This document shows positions 50,801 to 62,500 of a DNA stretch of 64,000 nucleotides, piece after piece (positions within the stretch are counted from its first letter, which is position 1; every line of letters begins with the position of its first letter). The notes beneath the pieces are model-generated. The model was not told where the DNA came from, did no database searches, and saw only the letters and a program-made list of their open reading frames with translations. The translations under genes and the position numbers were made by a program. The stretch covers positions 124,001 through 188,000 of the forward strand of contig JAIXMF010000007.1 in assembly GCA_025201365.1 (NCBI GenBank), written 5' to 3'. The DNA is from Syncephalis plumigaleata (lineage: Eukaryota > Zoopagomycota > Zoopagomycetes > Zoopagales > Piptocephalidaceae).

Positions 50801-53800
50801 GATTACAGCATATGATAGTTCAATTGTAATTAACATATATTTGCTTATACTTACGCATGATAGGGGGTAAGCTTATAGATTGATTGTGGCATGCAATGGA
50901 CTAATCCTGTTGTGACACTCGATTTCTATACAATTATGTGTGATAGGAAGTAAGTCAACCTACAGATTGCAGCATATGTCGAACTAATAATAATATATCA
51001 TATATCCGCGTATGATTATGCATGGCAGGATGTAAGTGGTCATTATTGATTTCAGCATGCAATAGTTCAACTGTGATTTACATATGGCTGCTTATGATTA
51101 CATCTGATAGATTGTAAGCTAGCATATCGATTATGACATATAATATACTAATCGTATTGCGACCTCAATTTTCATACGATTGTATGGGACAGCGAGTAAG
51201 TCAACGTACGATTGCAGCATACGATGAGCTAATATGATTATGTATGGCAGTTTGTAAGTCAAGATAATGATTACAGAGTACAATGAATTAACATACAGAA
51301 TCCGCGTATAATTATACCTGACAGCGAGTAAGTTAGCATGCCCATTGTAGCATACAATGGTCAAATTGTAATCAACATATGGCTTGTTTATAATTATGCA
51401 TGATAGAAGGCAAGCTTACATATTGATCATGGATTTGATGAGCTGATCGTACGATGATCCACGATTCTATACGATTGTATGGGACAGGGAGTAAGTTAAC
51501 ATGCCGGTTGAAGCATACAGTGAATTAATAGAAGATTTGATACATGCATGATTATACCTGACAGCGAGTAAGTCGGCATGTAGATTACAGTATACGATAA
51601 TCTGATTGTAACTATCGCGTGACCTCTTTATGATTAGCAAGTACGAACGGTAAGCTAGCACATCGATTATGACATGTAATGAACTAATAGTATGGCGATA
51701 CACGATTCTATACGATTGTATGGATAGACAGTAAGTTAACATACTGATTGAAGCATACAATGAACTAATATGGGACTTGATACATACATGATCATTCATG
51801 ATAGCCGGTAAGTTATTAGATTGATTGTAGTATACAATAAAATGATTAATCGTAATGAATACGACCCATATGTGATTACAAATGATAGGAGGTAAGTTAT
51901 TTTTTCGATGTTAATGCTGAATGAACTAATTGCAAAATGCCCTATGATTCATGTATGCTTACATTTAATAGGAGGTAAGATGACATGCTGGTTACAAGAT
52001 GTGACATGCTAATGGTAATGTCATTGAATGATTCACATAAACCTACAACTGTTAGGGGGTAAGTCATCATTCTGATTACAATCTACGGTATGCTAATCGG
52101 AATGTGATATACTATTGACCGTTGATTATGTATGAAAGGAAGTAAGTCATTACTTTGATTACGATCTACGGTATGCTAATCAGAGTGTGATATGTGCTTG
52201 TATCACTATTATTATAGGCGGTAAGCTGATACCCGAATGATGATGCATCATGCACTCACTCCAATGGGACATACAATCCACGTAGAATCATGCACAGAAA
52301 GACGTAAGTTTTATCGTTTGATGTGGTCAAGCATCGTGTGGCGCTAATCCACTATTGTATGACCTAGTTCTGGGCTGAGTATTACCGTGTAAGTTGATAC
52401 CATGATTACAATCTATGGCATACTGATTGCAATGGGATATGTGCTTGTATTATTGGTATTATAGAAAGTAAGTTTATATCCAAATGATGATGTATCATGC
52501 ACTCATTATAATTGGACGTACAATCCACGTATAATCATATGCAGGAAGCAGTAAGTTTTGTCGTTGGATGTGGTCAAGCATCTTGTGACGCTAATCCACT
52601 GTTGTATGGCATAGTTGGAGGCTGAGAATCAACATGTAAGTTGATGTCACCATTACAATCTACGGTATACTAATCGGAGTATGACAAATGTTTAACGTAT
52701 GGTTGCATGATAGCTTGTAAGTTGAAAGTGTCAGCTTATAGACATGAAGCATTAATCATAGTGTGACATACAACTCCCGTATGATCATGGATACTAGGAT
52801 GTAAGCTAGCATTTTTAGCATTGATACGTCGATCTTATTGCAATGTGGTAAACAACTCGCGTGTGATTACATATAACAGCTTGTAAGTGGGCATTGTAAT
52901 CACAGCATGCGGCGTACTGATTGCATTATGGCACATGATTTACATATGGTCGTATGTGGTAGTTTGTAAGTTTATTATTCTTGTTACTCCATACGAGACA
53001 TTAATTGGAATGGGACATACAATCCACGTATGATTATGCACATCAGGGAGTAAGTCAGCATTCATGTTGTAATACGATATTGGTAGCTGATAATAATTTG
53101 GCATACCATTCATATGTGCATGTGTGTGGATAATAGGCCGTAAGCTAGCATTCTAATGGCAATTTGACGATGGACTAATAATCATAATGATGTGGTGTAC
53201 ACTCACAAATGATCATGGATGATAGATGGTAAGAAAGTCAACTTATTCATTGGAATAGTATAGTCGCTAACTACAGTATGATATCTCATTCGTATATGCT
53301 TACGTGTCATAGGCAGTAAGTGGGCATTCGAATGTTATCGTATGGTAGATTGATTGCAGTATGATGGTATACGTTTCATGTATGGCCACATTCTATAGTT
53401 TGTAAGTGGGCATTTTTATTGTAATGTGGCATACAACTCACCTATGATTATGCGTGATAGGCGGTAAGCAGGCATTCTTATCCCGATATACGACATGCTA
53501 ATGGCAATGTATGGCATACGATCCATTCATGATCATGTATGATAGAAGAAGGTAGGCTAGCATTCTAGTAGCACGTATTCCCCACTAATTGCAGTATGAA
53601 ATACGATTCATGTCTATGTGATTGCGTATGATAGCAAGTAAGTTGATGTATTATTGCCTTGTATATCGTGCTAACAACAACATCATCATGTCATATGATT
53701 GACGTATAACTATTGAACAGAAGGTAAACTAGTATGCCGATCAGAATAGACGATGTGCTCATTGTAATGCGAACACGATTCATGTACACTTCTATACGAT

Positions 53801-55043
53801 AGGATGTAAGTCGATAGTGCTGTTGTATTCTATGGTGCACTAATCATGAGACAACATACGAATCACATTTGATTACGTAGAATAAAGGGTAAGTGGACAT
53901 GTCAATGGCAATTTGCAATACGCTAATTACATTGCGACATTCAATTCACATATGATTGTGAATGACAGGAGGCAAGTTGGCATTTCTAATGACAATCTAT
54001 GGCGTGCTAATTGCAATGTACGCCATATGGATCGTGTATACTCACGTATAATAGCATGTAAGTGAGCACTTTTACTTGCAATAGGTGACATGCTAATGAC
54101 AATATATGTGTCATACGATTCACGTATTACCGGATTAACAGAAGGCAAGCCAGTGATTCGATCGTGATAGGTCATGTGCTAATAGGAATACGACATGTAA
54201 TCCATGCATAATCACATACAACAGGAGGCAAGTCAATGGATTGATGACAAGCTATGCTATGCTAAATGCAATACGACTTACTATTATACAATAATGGGCA
54301 ATAGAAAGTAAGCTATCATCTCGACTACGATGGATGATTCATTGATTGCAACATGTAACATGGCTCATTCACAATGGCACAACACAGGATGTAAGTCAAA
54401 AGAAGGCATAGTCACGATGCATGATGTACGACTAATCGATGTGCGATATGCAATCCGGTACAATCATATCGAATAGCAAGTAAGCTGGTATTCCCGATGA
54501 CAGTGTATGATCACTCAATGATAATGTGATACTCGATCCATGTGGATTGTAAATAATAATAATAATAGGAAGTAAGTAGGCATGCCAATCAATGTATACG
54601 CATTACTCATTGTAATGTGACATGTTCTCCACCTATGCTGACATACATCAGATTGTAAGCCATCTTTCCGATTGCCATAGACTATACACTGATTACGATC
54701 AATGTACAATACGATATGTGTATGATTGTATGATAGCTTGTAAGTGGGCAGTATGACGATAACAAATGCCGCATTAATTGTAATGGAATACACGTTAATT
54801 GTTAAGACATCTCGAGTAATGGTAAGGCAATGATCCACAATAATCATACTCATACTAATCCATTATGATTACAGAACAAGACAAGGACATCATCAAGTAG
54901 ATATTATAGGTATTCAAGTCAAGAATGGATTGGTGCAAGACCCTCATTTAGTGTCCATGCCATTCAAGTCATTATTCCTTGGATCAACAACTACAAGTAT
55001 ATCTACAAGATCATTCAATCATTTATTGAATAAATATGTGTGA
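47888..55043 (+). CDS. Predicted micro-exon gene: about 85 introns, mostly one-codon exons
   Basis: Exon 1 (47,888-47,966) encodes MELSADNNNNSQSIVNAATS plus six residues and ends in phase 1. Then about 84 micro-exons follow, about 72 exactly 3 nt. The others I read as 6 nt (six cases), 8 nt (48,211 and 53,881), 9 nt (54,807), 12 nt (51,638) and 21 nt (52,368 and 52,615). The last exon (54,875-55,043) has 56 codons, including QVDIIGIQVKNGLVQDPHLV, and a TGA with AATAAA beside it. Introns are about 50-90 nt, donor GTAAGT/GTAAGC, with CTAAT-like branch sites. Exon lengths sum to 579 nt, 192 residues. No stop occurs in any micro-codon. The middle is rich in E, K, R and W (for example FWAEYYR, KEA, LEAENQH). 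I recognise no family; there is no signal peptide. The end lies 25 bp from the converging Fes1 stop. Splicing is inferred, not shown. Confidence 0.65.
48057..54815 (+). repeat. Tandem array of about 84 intron-plus-codon units
   Basis: Diverged head-to-tail units of about 80 bp. Consensus read by eye: GTAAGTtaGCAT, then about ATTaCAGCATACgATgaG, CTAATtGtAATg, a CATACaATTCacgTATGATT stretch, ATGcATGaTAG, three variable bases, then the next donor. The donor, the CTAAT box and the AG are the best conserved parts, and the three bases between AG and GT are the most variable. At least five donors are GCAAGT/GCAAGC (near 50,393, 51,410, 53,972, 54,145 and 54,228). Some blocks of two or three units are recent duplicates (see findings). 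Unit length varies mainly through deletions in the second half. Confidence 0.8.
54875..55043 (+). other. Terminal exon of the micro-exon gene
   Basis: The acceptor GATTACAG ends at 54,874. Two of three frames stay open here, but only the frame starting ACA at 54,876 reaches the TGA at 55,041. That frame is the one entered when all micro-exons are included (phase 2 plus one base). Skipping straight from exon 1 to here would enter the third frame, which stops after eight codons. The sequence includes SLFLGSTTTSISTRSFNHLL near the end. Confidence 0.6.
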
Positions 55044-55068
55044 TGTTTTGTTTTTACTTTATTCTATT

Positions 55069-56566
55069 CTATGCTAACCATTGCTGAAGACGTGACCATT
55101 CTTCTGAGGAAAGAATGATACTGCCAAAGTTCGAGTGTAATGTGGCATAAATTGGTTGTAGTTTCTTGATGGCAGCTGATATATCGACAGTGGAATCGAT
55201 TTTTTGACCTTGAGATGTCTTCATCGATTTGATTATTTCTACTGGAGCAATATATGTTTCCAGCAATACTTGTAACCCCTATTGTATTGTCAATTTATCA
55301 TGATCAATTGTATTTATATATACTTCTCCATTACCTTCTCTACTATATCCTCATTATCCGGTTGACTTGCCACTAGACTAGCAATAGTATCGGCGAATGG
55401 CATTTGATGCATCTGCGGAATATGCTCCTCTGGACATTGTAACGCTAGCTGATGGAATAGAAAGAGTGTTCTTGCATGCAATGTAGCATCTGTATCATTC
55501 ACGCGGTCATGTCATCATTAGCTGAATAATAGAAATACTACCAGCACAAATGCAACTTACATTTGTCACTTTGTAGTAAGTTCAACATAACAGTGTAGCC
55601 ATCTTTAGCTACAAACAACTCAATGGTAGGTGGTGCATTTTGTAATAAGCCTAGTAGATTATGCGATATGATTCATTACTAGTTAATTTTACGCTCATTC
55701 CATATGCAATTATTCTTATTATTACTTACTAGAGAGACAGTAGAGTGCTTTAGCACGTACACTTGTTGTCGTATCCTTCTCCAATCTATCCAACGCGTAC
55801 TGTAATCCATTCTCTTTAATAAACTATGATAGATGCATTAATATCGTTATTATGCCATAATTATATAGAAGGCAGGATAGTTATTTCTACAACAGCATGC
55901 TTACCACTACTTTTGCCTTTGGGTTGTTCTGTACACAAGTGCCGGCAATCCATAGTGCGCCACTACGTAATACTGCCTCATCTGATTGAATGAGTGCCAG
56001 TAAACGTGGCCACATTTGCAATGGTTCCATATCTAGACTCGTGGCATTAGTGGATGTGAATCGATCATTTACACGGTACTTACTTAGTGCGTTATCGACA
56101 TGACCTACTAGCTATAGAGTAAGGTATGGATATAATCCATATGATTATTAGTGATGGCATTCCATTATCGCTTTCTCCTCTAGCAACGTACCATTTCAAA
56201 GTTTTCCATAAGCACCTCCTTGTTATCCAAGGACACCTGATTATCCTCCAATTGATCCATTATTTCTACGTATATTTACCGAATAAATGAGTACACCACT
56301 TGTGACAAGACTCGTTGCAATAGACGCCTATATTAATGGTACTCACCACGCATAAGAGTCGCGTCATCCTTGCCTAGGATAGCATCGATAATACCTGGAT
56401 CCTAATAGACATAAGTGAGCGAATTAATTGTTATTTCTGCTATTATTAGTGCTTTTCATTACAAACTTACCAGGTCAGTAAGCGTGCGACGAGGTGCACT
56501 TGGCTTCGTTGGATCCTCTTTCTCGGTAGACGAGTTGATAACTGCCCACTTTAGTAGTTTATCCAT
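55069..56566 (-). CDS. FES1: Fes1/HSPBP1-type Hsp70 nucleotide exchange factor
   Basis: Armadillo-repeat co-chaperone that releases ADP from cytosolic Hsp70. ATG 56566 opens MDKLLKWAVINSSTEKEDPT with the diagnostic MxKLLKWA start. The next exons give DPGIIDAILGKDDATLMRG, the EIMDQLEDNQVSLDNKEVLM repeat, AxELVGHVDNAL, LWPRLLALIQSDEAVLRSGA, a KNGLQYALDRLEKDTTTSVR repeat, and the last exons ATLHARTLFLFHQLALQCPE and LETYIAPVEIIKSMKTSQGQ. At least seven short introns. The length of about 300 residues fits the family. It converges on the micro-exon gene with only 25 bp between stops. Confidence 0.85.
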
Positions 56567-56775
56567 AGTGGTTATAGTAAAGAAGACAAGAGTAAATAGA
56601 TAGTAGTAAAAGAGTAATTGCGAATTCCTTTTCTTTTCTTTCGTTTGTTCGTTAGTTCTTAGTAACTATAGCAAAGTGTAAAAGTGATTTTAATTTATTT
56701 CATTTTGATTTAATAGAAACTGATGGAAATCAAAGGAATACGATCAATTCATATAGCCACTTTAATGGAACACTA

Positions 56776-58517
56776 TTACATAGATGTGACTGATTCAAGA
56801 CCAGTAATCATCGTGGATGCATTACCACCACTAGTTGCATTCGTATTATTAATAGCAGCAATGCGTTGTGCCAATTGTTCAGCATGCCAGATACAATCAT
56901 TGATAGAGACACCGAGGTAGGATGCACCTGTCACGGCTAATCGACCATAACTATGACGAGGTAGATTCTCGTGTAGTACACGTAATCGTTCTATATGTCC
57001 CACTCGATATTGCGGGATACATTGACGATGAATAGACACTAAATGATGGATCGGCTCGTGTTGTACACCTAAATGTTGACGTACCGTTTGCAATGCATGT
57101 CGTAAAAAGTCATTCTCTGTCCAGTTATCCAGCTGTTCACTTTGCCATCGATATCGACCACCAAGCATTACGGTGATTCGTGTATATCTACTAGATGTAT
57201 CGGTGCTAGATCCAGGTGTCGTTGCTTGAGAATCGAATACCACACCGAGTGCGGCTGTATTAGGCTCAATCGTAGGGATTAGATAGCCGAAACCATTAGG
57301 GATGGGTAATCGACCGGGATACACGAGGTTCACTACGGCAACATTAGCTGCAATCGTATCAAGTTGCTTGAATGATATCGATGCATTATTATTGTCGTCT
57401 AATAGTTGATGCATGATACGTGCCGGTATCGTACTAACAACCTGATCCGCTTGCAATTGACTACCATTCTCTAGATTGATCTATACATGTATCATAATAA
57501 AATACATTAATATTCCATGATCGCTATTAGATCATTAATGATTACTTACTTTAACCGAGTCATTATCGAAAGCAATTGACTTTGTCGTGCTATTCAAATG
57601 GAGTGTATATCGATCGGACGAGTATTGCTGTTGAAGTGCGCGTGCCATTGTATTAGGAAGCATCTCCAGACCGCGTTCAAACGTGTAAATCGAGGATGTA
57701 ACCGCTTTTCTCAACATAGATGATGATGACGATGACGATGACGTATGAGATGTATTGAGTAGTTCTTGTTGAATACGTTGCACGTCAGCATCTACCGGAT
57801 CATTTCGCGTTGACCATAGGCCACGTAGGATTGAACCATATTTACGCTCCATATGCCATAGTTGACCGAGACAGGCACGAGCACTCAACTCGCTAATATC
57901 ACCGGCGTAGATGCCACTTACCACGGCACTCACAATACGATCGGCAACTATCGGTGAGAATCGACGACTAATAAAGTCACGAATACTTTCATCTTCCATT
58001 GCTGCTGTTGCAGTTGCTGTTACTGTTTGAATGGCATTAGGTGACGTGCGAAATGGCTCTTTAGTCATAGACCAGAGTAGAGGTCGCATATAACTCGATT
58101 GTAGTATAGACCATGGTCGCATCAAGTGTAATCGATGATTGCCATAGATGAATCGATTCTTGGCTGCGAGTGATGTACGTGGTATAACCACAAGTTGATC
58201 ATCCAGTTTCAATTCTTTAACCTAGATAAACATGCTAGTTGTTAAGAGAAACGCCATCATCTCATATTGCTACTTACCAGTTGCAAGGTGGCAAGTCCTG
58301 CTCTACCTGCAGGTCGTAAGGTACGTGGACCCGTCTCACATAGTATCGAGTCGGATCTTTCATTTACCGTTCTACTCTCTATCCAACCACCTACTCGATG
58401 CTTCGCCTCCACTAGAGTAACACGAGTATGCGGTGATAAACGTAATAAATGATATGCTACAGATAATCCGGATATACCACCGCCTAGAACGACAATATGA
58501 CGAGACGGCACTGTCAT
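56776..58517 (-). CDS. HEM14: Protoporphyrinogen oxidase
   Basis: FAD enzyme of the mitochondrial inner membrane, oxidising protoporphyrinogen IX to protoporphyrin IX, the penultimate step of haem synthesis. Three exons (58,517-58,278; 58,221-57,550; 57,480-56,776) sum to 1,617 nt, 538 residues. ATG 58517 precedes the dinucleotide-binding motif (HIVVLGGGISGLSVAYHLLR). Then come ESRTVNERSDSILCETGPRT, SPIVADRIVSAVVSGIYAGD, GLEMLPNTMARALQQQ, VVSTIPARIMHQLL, GFGYLIPTIEPNTAALGVVF and the C-terminal FAD segment YGRLAVTGASYLGVSINDCI. A serine run (57,720-57,745) is an insertion. Frame intact throughout. Confidence 0.92.
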
Positions 58518-58712
58518 TGCTAACAAGTATGGAAAAAGGAACGGAATGAGAAGAGGGAGCGCGTTACATTGATGAATATGAATTCACATAGAGACTACAC
58601 GATAACAATTATTGCATTACATTCCACTATGGAAATGCTACTATAACTTGATGTAAATATTGTTTATTTAATAGGCATAATAACCTTGAACAATTGTGGT
58701 TGTCGTCCTTCT

Positions 58713-59118
58713 TTAAGCCATGAGCTCAGTAAGAGCCGCCTTAACCTTTTTGATATCGGCACCGACAGTCGTCTTGCTAAGTTTGCCGTTCTTGAAGAAA
58801 CCAAATGTAGGCATGGCTGAAATATCGTATTTCTGGGCAAGTGCCTAATAATTAATGAGGACATATCCATTAGTATTCCATATTATATATGACATGTATA
58901 TATGTTGATAGCTTATTAGCAAGCATGTTATTTACCTGTAGATTATCAACATCAACCTTGATAAAAACGACACCTTCTGTGGCTTTGTCCAAACCATCGA
59001 TCAATGGAGCAATCATACGGCAAGGACCACACCACTCGGCGAAAAAGTCAACAACGACAAGGCTGTTGCCGTTAATGATAGACTCGAATTCAGGAATACT
59101 TTCGACAAGTTGAACCAT
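58713..59118 (-). CDS. Thioredoxin
   Basis: Classical 104-residue thioredoxin, the disulfide reductase serving ribonucleotide reductase and peroxiredoxins. Exon 1 (59,118-58,936) encodes [40 protein letters not shown] with the WCGPC active site, and [13 protein letters not shown] phase-0 intron follows. Exon 2 (58,844-58,713) encodes [20 protein letters not shown] with the cis-proline (MPT) and [17 protein letters not shown]. The short N-terminus without a presequence suggests a cytosolic form. Confidence 0.95.
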
Positions 59119-59550
59119 ATTGAAATAGCAAAAAGCAAGAAGTGGAGAAGAAGAAAAGATGAGGAGAAGAGAAAAGACTCGTCGTCGTTATGGATGTTAT
59201 AAGAGTGAGCGAGTGAGTGAGGTCTAATAACTGGTTGAATGAATTGTTCAATCTAAACGAAAATGACGTCATTTAATTGCTCGGCCTTTTTTGTATTAAT
59301 AATCTCCAACACAAATTTATTAGTAAATTGGTAGCACTTTTATTGAATCTAAATGAGTAAGCAATAAGGTTTAAAAGTAAGAGATGATGTATAATAGTAT
59401 TTCATAAATGAATAATCACAAGATGATGATGATGATGATGATGATGATGATAATAATGATGATGTAGCAGCTAATAATAAATAAGTAAAAAGTAAATATG
59501 TAAATAATATGTAAATAATCCGTGTCTCCTATGTAAATGGTATACTGATA
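59119..59550. other. Spacer between thioredoxin and PX-PB1 gene
   Basis: Thioredoxin 5' flank (GAGT repeats near 59,205-59,220) and PX-PB1 3' flank. A GATGAT repeat lies at about 59,421-59,465. No gene. Confidence 0.5.
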
Positions 59551-62500
59551 TTAAACGGCGAAAAAGGTGACTCGTTCAGGACATTCAAAGAGAACGACAC
59601 CAAGGGCGAAATCGCCTTCTATGCGTACAATGGCACCATCAGCGTTTGACTCGCGATAAACGAGAATACGATCTTTTGTAGCTTGATCGCCATGACCGCA
59701 TCGTTTGAACTTGTCGTCGATTCGTGTGCGTAACTCGTCATAGGTGATGTGTCGTGGTATTTGCACTTTGATCAAGCGTGTCTTATCCAGCACTACCTTC
59801 ACATCGACTAGACCAACTTCGGGTAGGATGCTGGTGGGTGAAGCGATAGAAGAGGGCATGCTAACATCTAGTGCTGCTTGACGTGCCTTATTACGACGAG
59901 CAATGAACGTATTATTCGGCGAGTGAGCGATAGTACGTGCACGCGCCAATTGGGCCTGTGTCGGACGAGGTGCAATGGAATCCGTGCGTCGAATAAGCAC
60001 AGAATCACGAATGCCCGGCTGCGAACGATGATGACGTAGTAGTCCGGTAAGTGCTCGCGATGATGTTTCCGCATCAGTGCCCGTAGCATCTTTGCCATCA
60101 TAAGCGGTAGTAGCAGTGGTCGTAGCAGTGGTAGGAGTAGTAGGTTTAGTCAATAGGGTGGAAGTCATAGAAGTTATCATCTTGGATGATTGTATAGGCG
60201 TGCTATGAATCAGATTGACCGGACTACTATCTGCACTGCGAGATCGCCAGCTTGCATTGGAGCTCAAGATATCGCTTGTATCGTTAAATACGGGTATATC
60301 CGTGACATTACTCGTATTGGCGGGTGGTGTACTCGTTCCCGTGTATGGTGTAATTGGTATTTGCGGTGACAATGGCGAGAATATAGGCAGTTGACTACGT
60401 AAACTATTCATGGTTGGAAGTGCAATGGTCTTTGGTTTTGGTTGTGGCGACTCAATCTCGTGAACATGCTGCGTTGCTAACTGTTGAACCGATGCTGTCG
60501 ATACGGTTGCTTTAGTATCAATGGTCATCTTTCGCTTAGTTGCTTCCTTGTTTCCGCCTCTTGTTATCGCTTCCGTTTCCGCTTCTTTTTCAGTAATGTC
60601 ACTCGTATCTGGTTCTACTATTGTAGCTGTTGTAGCTGTCTCCTCTTCATTTTGTCCTTGTTTCAACTGCTCAAGCGTACGCTTACGACGTAGTCCTGCT
60701 AGTGCAATGGCCTGAACAAGTGGCTTCCTAATGGCTTCCGGGTCAGAGTTGGCCGTGTCGTGTTCGCCATTTACACGCATTGCCACCGCAGCTATAGCCG
60801 AGCCAGCATATTGCGGCTGTTGCGTTTCCTCGTTGCTCTTCGTTTCCGATAAAATATTCAACAATTCAGCCGATAATTGTTTCTTAACTGTCACGGGTTC
60901 TGGCGTTCTATTCATTCCATTGCTGCCATCATTCGATAGTTTCGGGGATGTCGGCTCGTTGGCTGCCGCTTCTGGTGTCGGTGCATCTGCCTCCGAGCCA
61001 GTGATCGATTCCAATTTCTTGCGTCGATCATTCGCCTTGACAGGTGGTAACACTCGGGTTGCCTTGACCGATTGCTCCTCCCTGTTCATCAAAGATTGCG
61101 AGCGACTCAATCCCACCGATTCTACTCGCCAATCCGCGGCCATCCTAGCCGTTTCCTCCGACATACGTGGTCGATATTCCGTATCATCATGCGAGAATTT
61201 ACGATTCCATGGCGCGGCACTAGTGATCGATGAGTCTAACTGACGTGGAATGGTATTCAATGATCCAAGTCGTATTAATCGTGGCATGGCGCTGCTCGGT
61301 GACGCGGATGGACTAGCACCCGTTTGATTCCATGGTGCGGCAATAGCTACCACGCCAGCTGCTCCATTTTGCATTTGACGTAAGGTTGATGCTGCCGCTA
61401 CCGCTGCCACCTCCTCTTCAATTTCACGTGTATCCGATGGTGCTCGACTACGTACTAGCACTGTCTTGGCTCGTTGTACCAATTTGTTAACACTAGTATT
61501 ACGCTGCAATTGTCGAATCGATTGTTTCAATTGAGGTGTCAATGGTGAACGGAAAGTAGGCGAAGTATTCGGCGATGATGATGATGATGCTGCTGCCTCG
61601 GCGGTCGATTCCGTCGTCGATTCATCGTTGGAATACGCGTTTGACGAGTTAGCAGCGACATTCCTACCGCTCATCGGTGGTGTACGCGAGCCAGCTGTAG
61701 CGATACTAGACCAGCGTGCATCCAAATGATCCGGGTCTTCTTGATCATTCTGATTTGGAAGTGTGGTACGCTGAGCGAATGTACGAGCCAACGGATCGAC
61801 AATACTACGACTCAACTTATAGTTCACGTCAGAACGCCAAATACCAAAGAACTCGCGCATCGGTCGTGATTGCTGCACTTGCTGGTCGGATGCCACTAAT
61901 CGTGCAACATAACAATCCAGTTGATCCATCATATCGAATGGTACGTTTGCATTACGTTGTTGTGCTCGGGTGAAACTCTCGAGTAAAGGCGCTAATGGTC
62001 GTGCGCTAGATACGTCCAAATTAAACGTATACGCCAAACGAATACTTAATTCGACGAAATCCTCGTAGATTCGATAGATGGCATAGGGCTGCGGACGCAT
62101 CACAATCCTGGGCGCTTTAGGCGGTGGTGGCAAGTAGCGCGGCTTCGGTGTGACATGTAACGTATACCAGAAACAACCGTCTTCGCGACGTTCATACGAG
62201 ACCACACGAACCGATTCGAGTTCACTGGCCAGCTTCACCCCTTCATAAGGCCGGTGCAGCATTGATCGTCGTTTCAAGTGGCGTGTATGATCTCTCACCG
62301 GTACATCGGCGAATGGCGTCGTGTCACCATCCACCAATGCCGGGACGCTGTCACTCTCGGTGGGCGTCACCAGAAGAGTTGGCGATGTCACGGCCGAATT
62401 AGGCGGAACACTGAGGCTAAGCAATGACATATCGTTGACAATTGTCGCTGTCTCGGTCTTCACAAGGCCCATTAGCGAATGGTTAACATCGGCCGAGTTG

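Noticed and set aside
48211-53880. Resemblance of the predicted EWEPW ... RTTPEE segment to mimitin/NDUFAF2 (TEWEAW ... PPTxEE)
   Set aside because: Only a few residues agree, the typical N-terminal motif is missing, and if units arose by duplication such a match is likely chance.
48057-54815. The array as a CRISPR-like or ordinary satellite array
   Set aside because: Spacing is regular, but the variable part is only three bases and the repeats are diverged, with splice signals best conserved. Neither CRISPR spacers nor a neutral satellite explains this.
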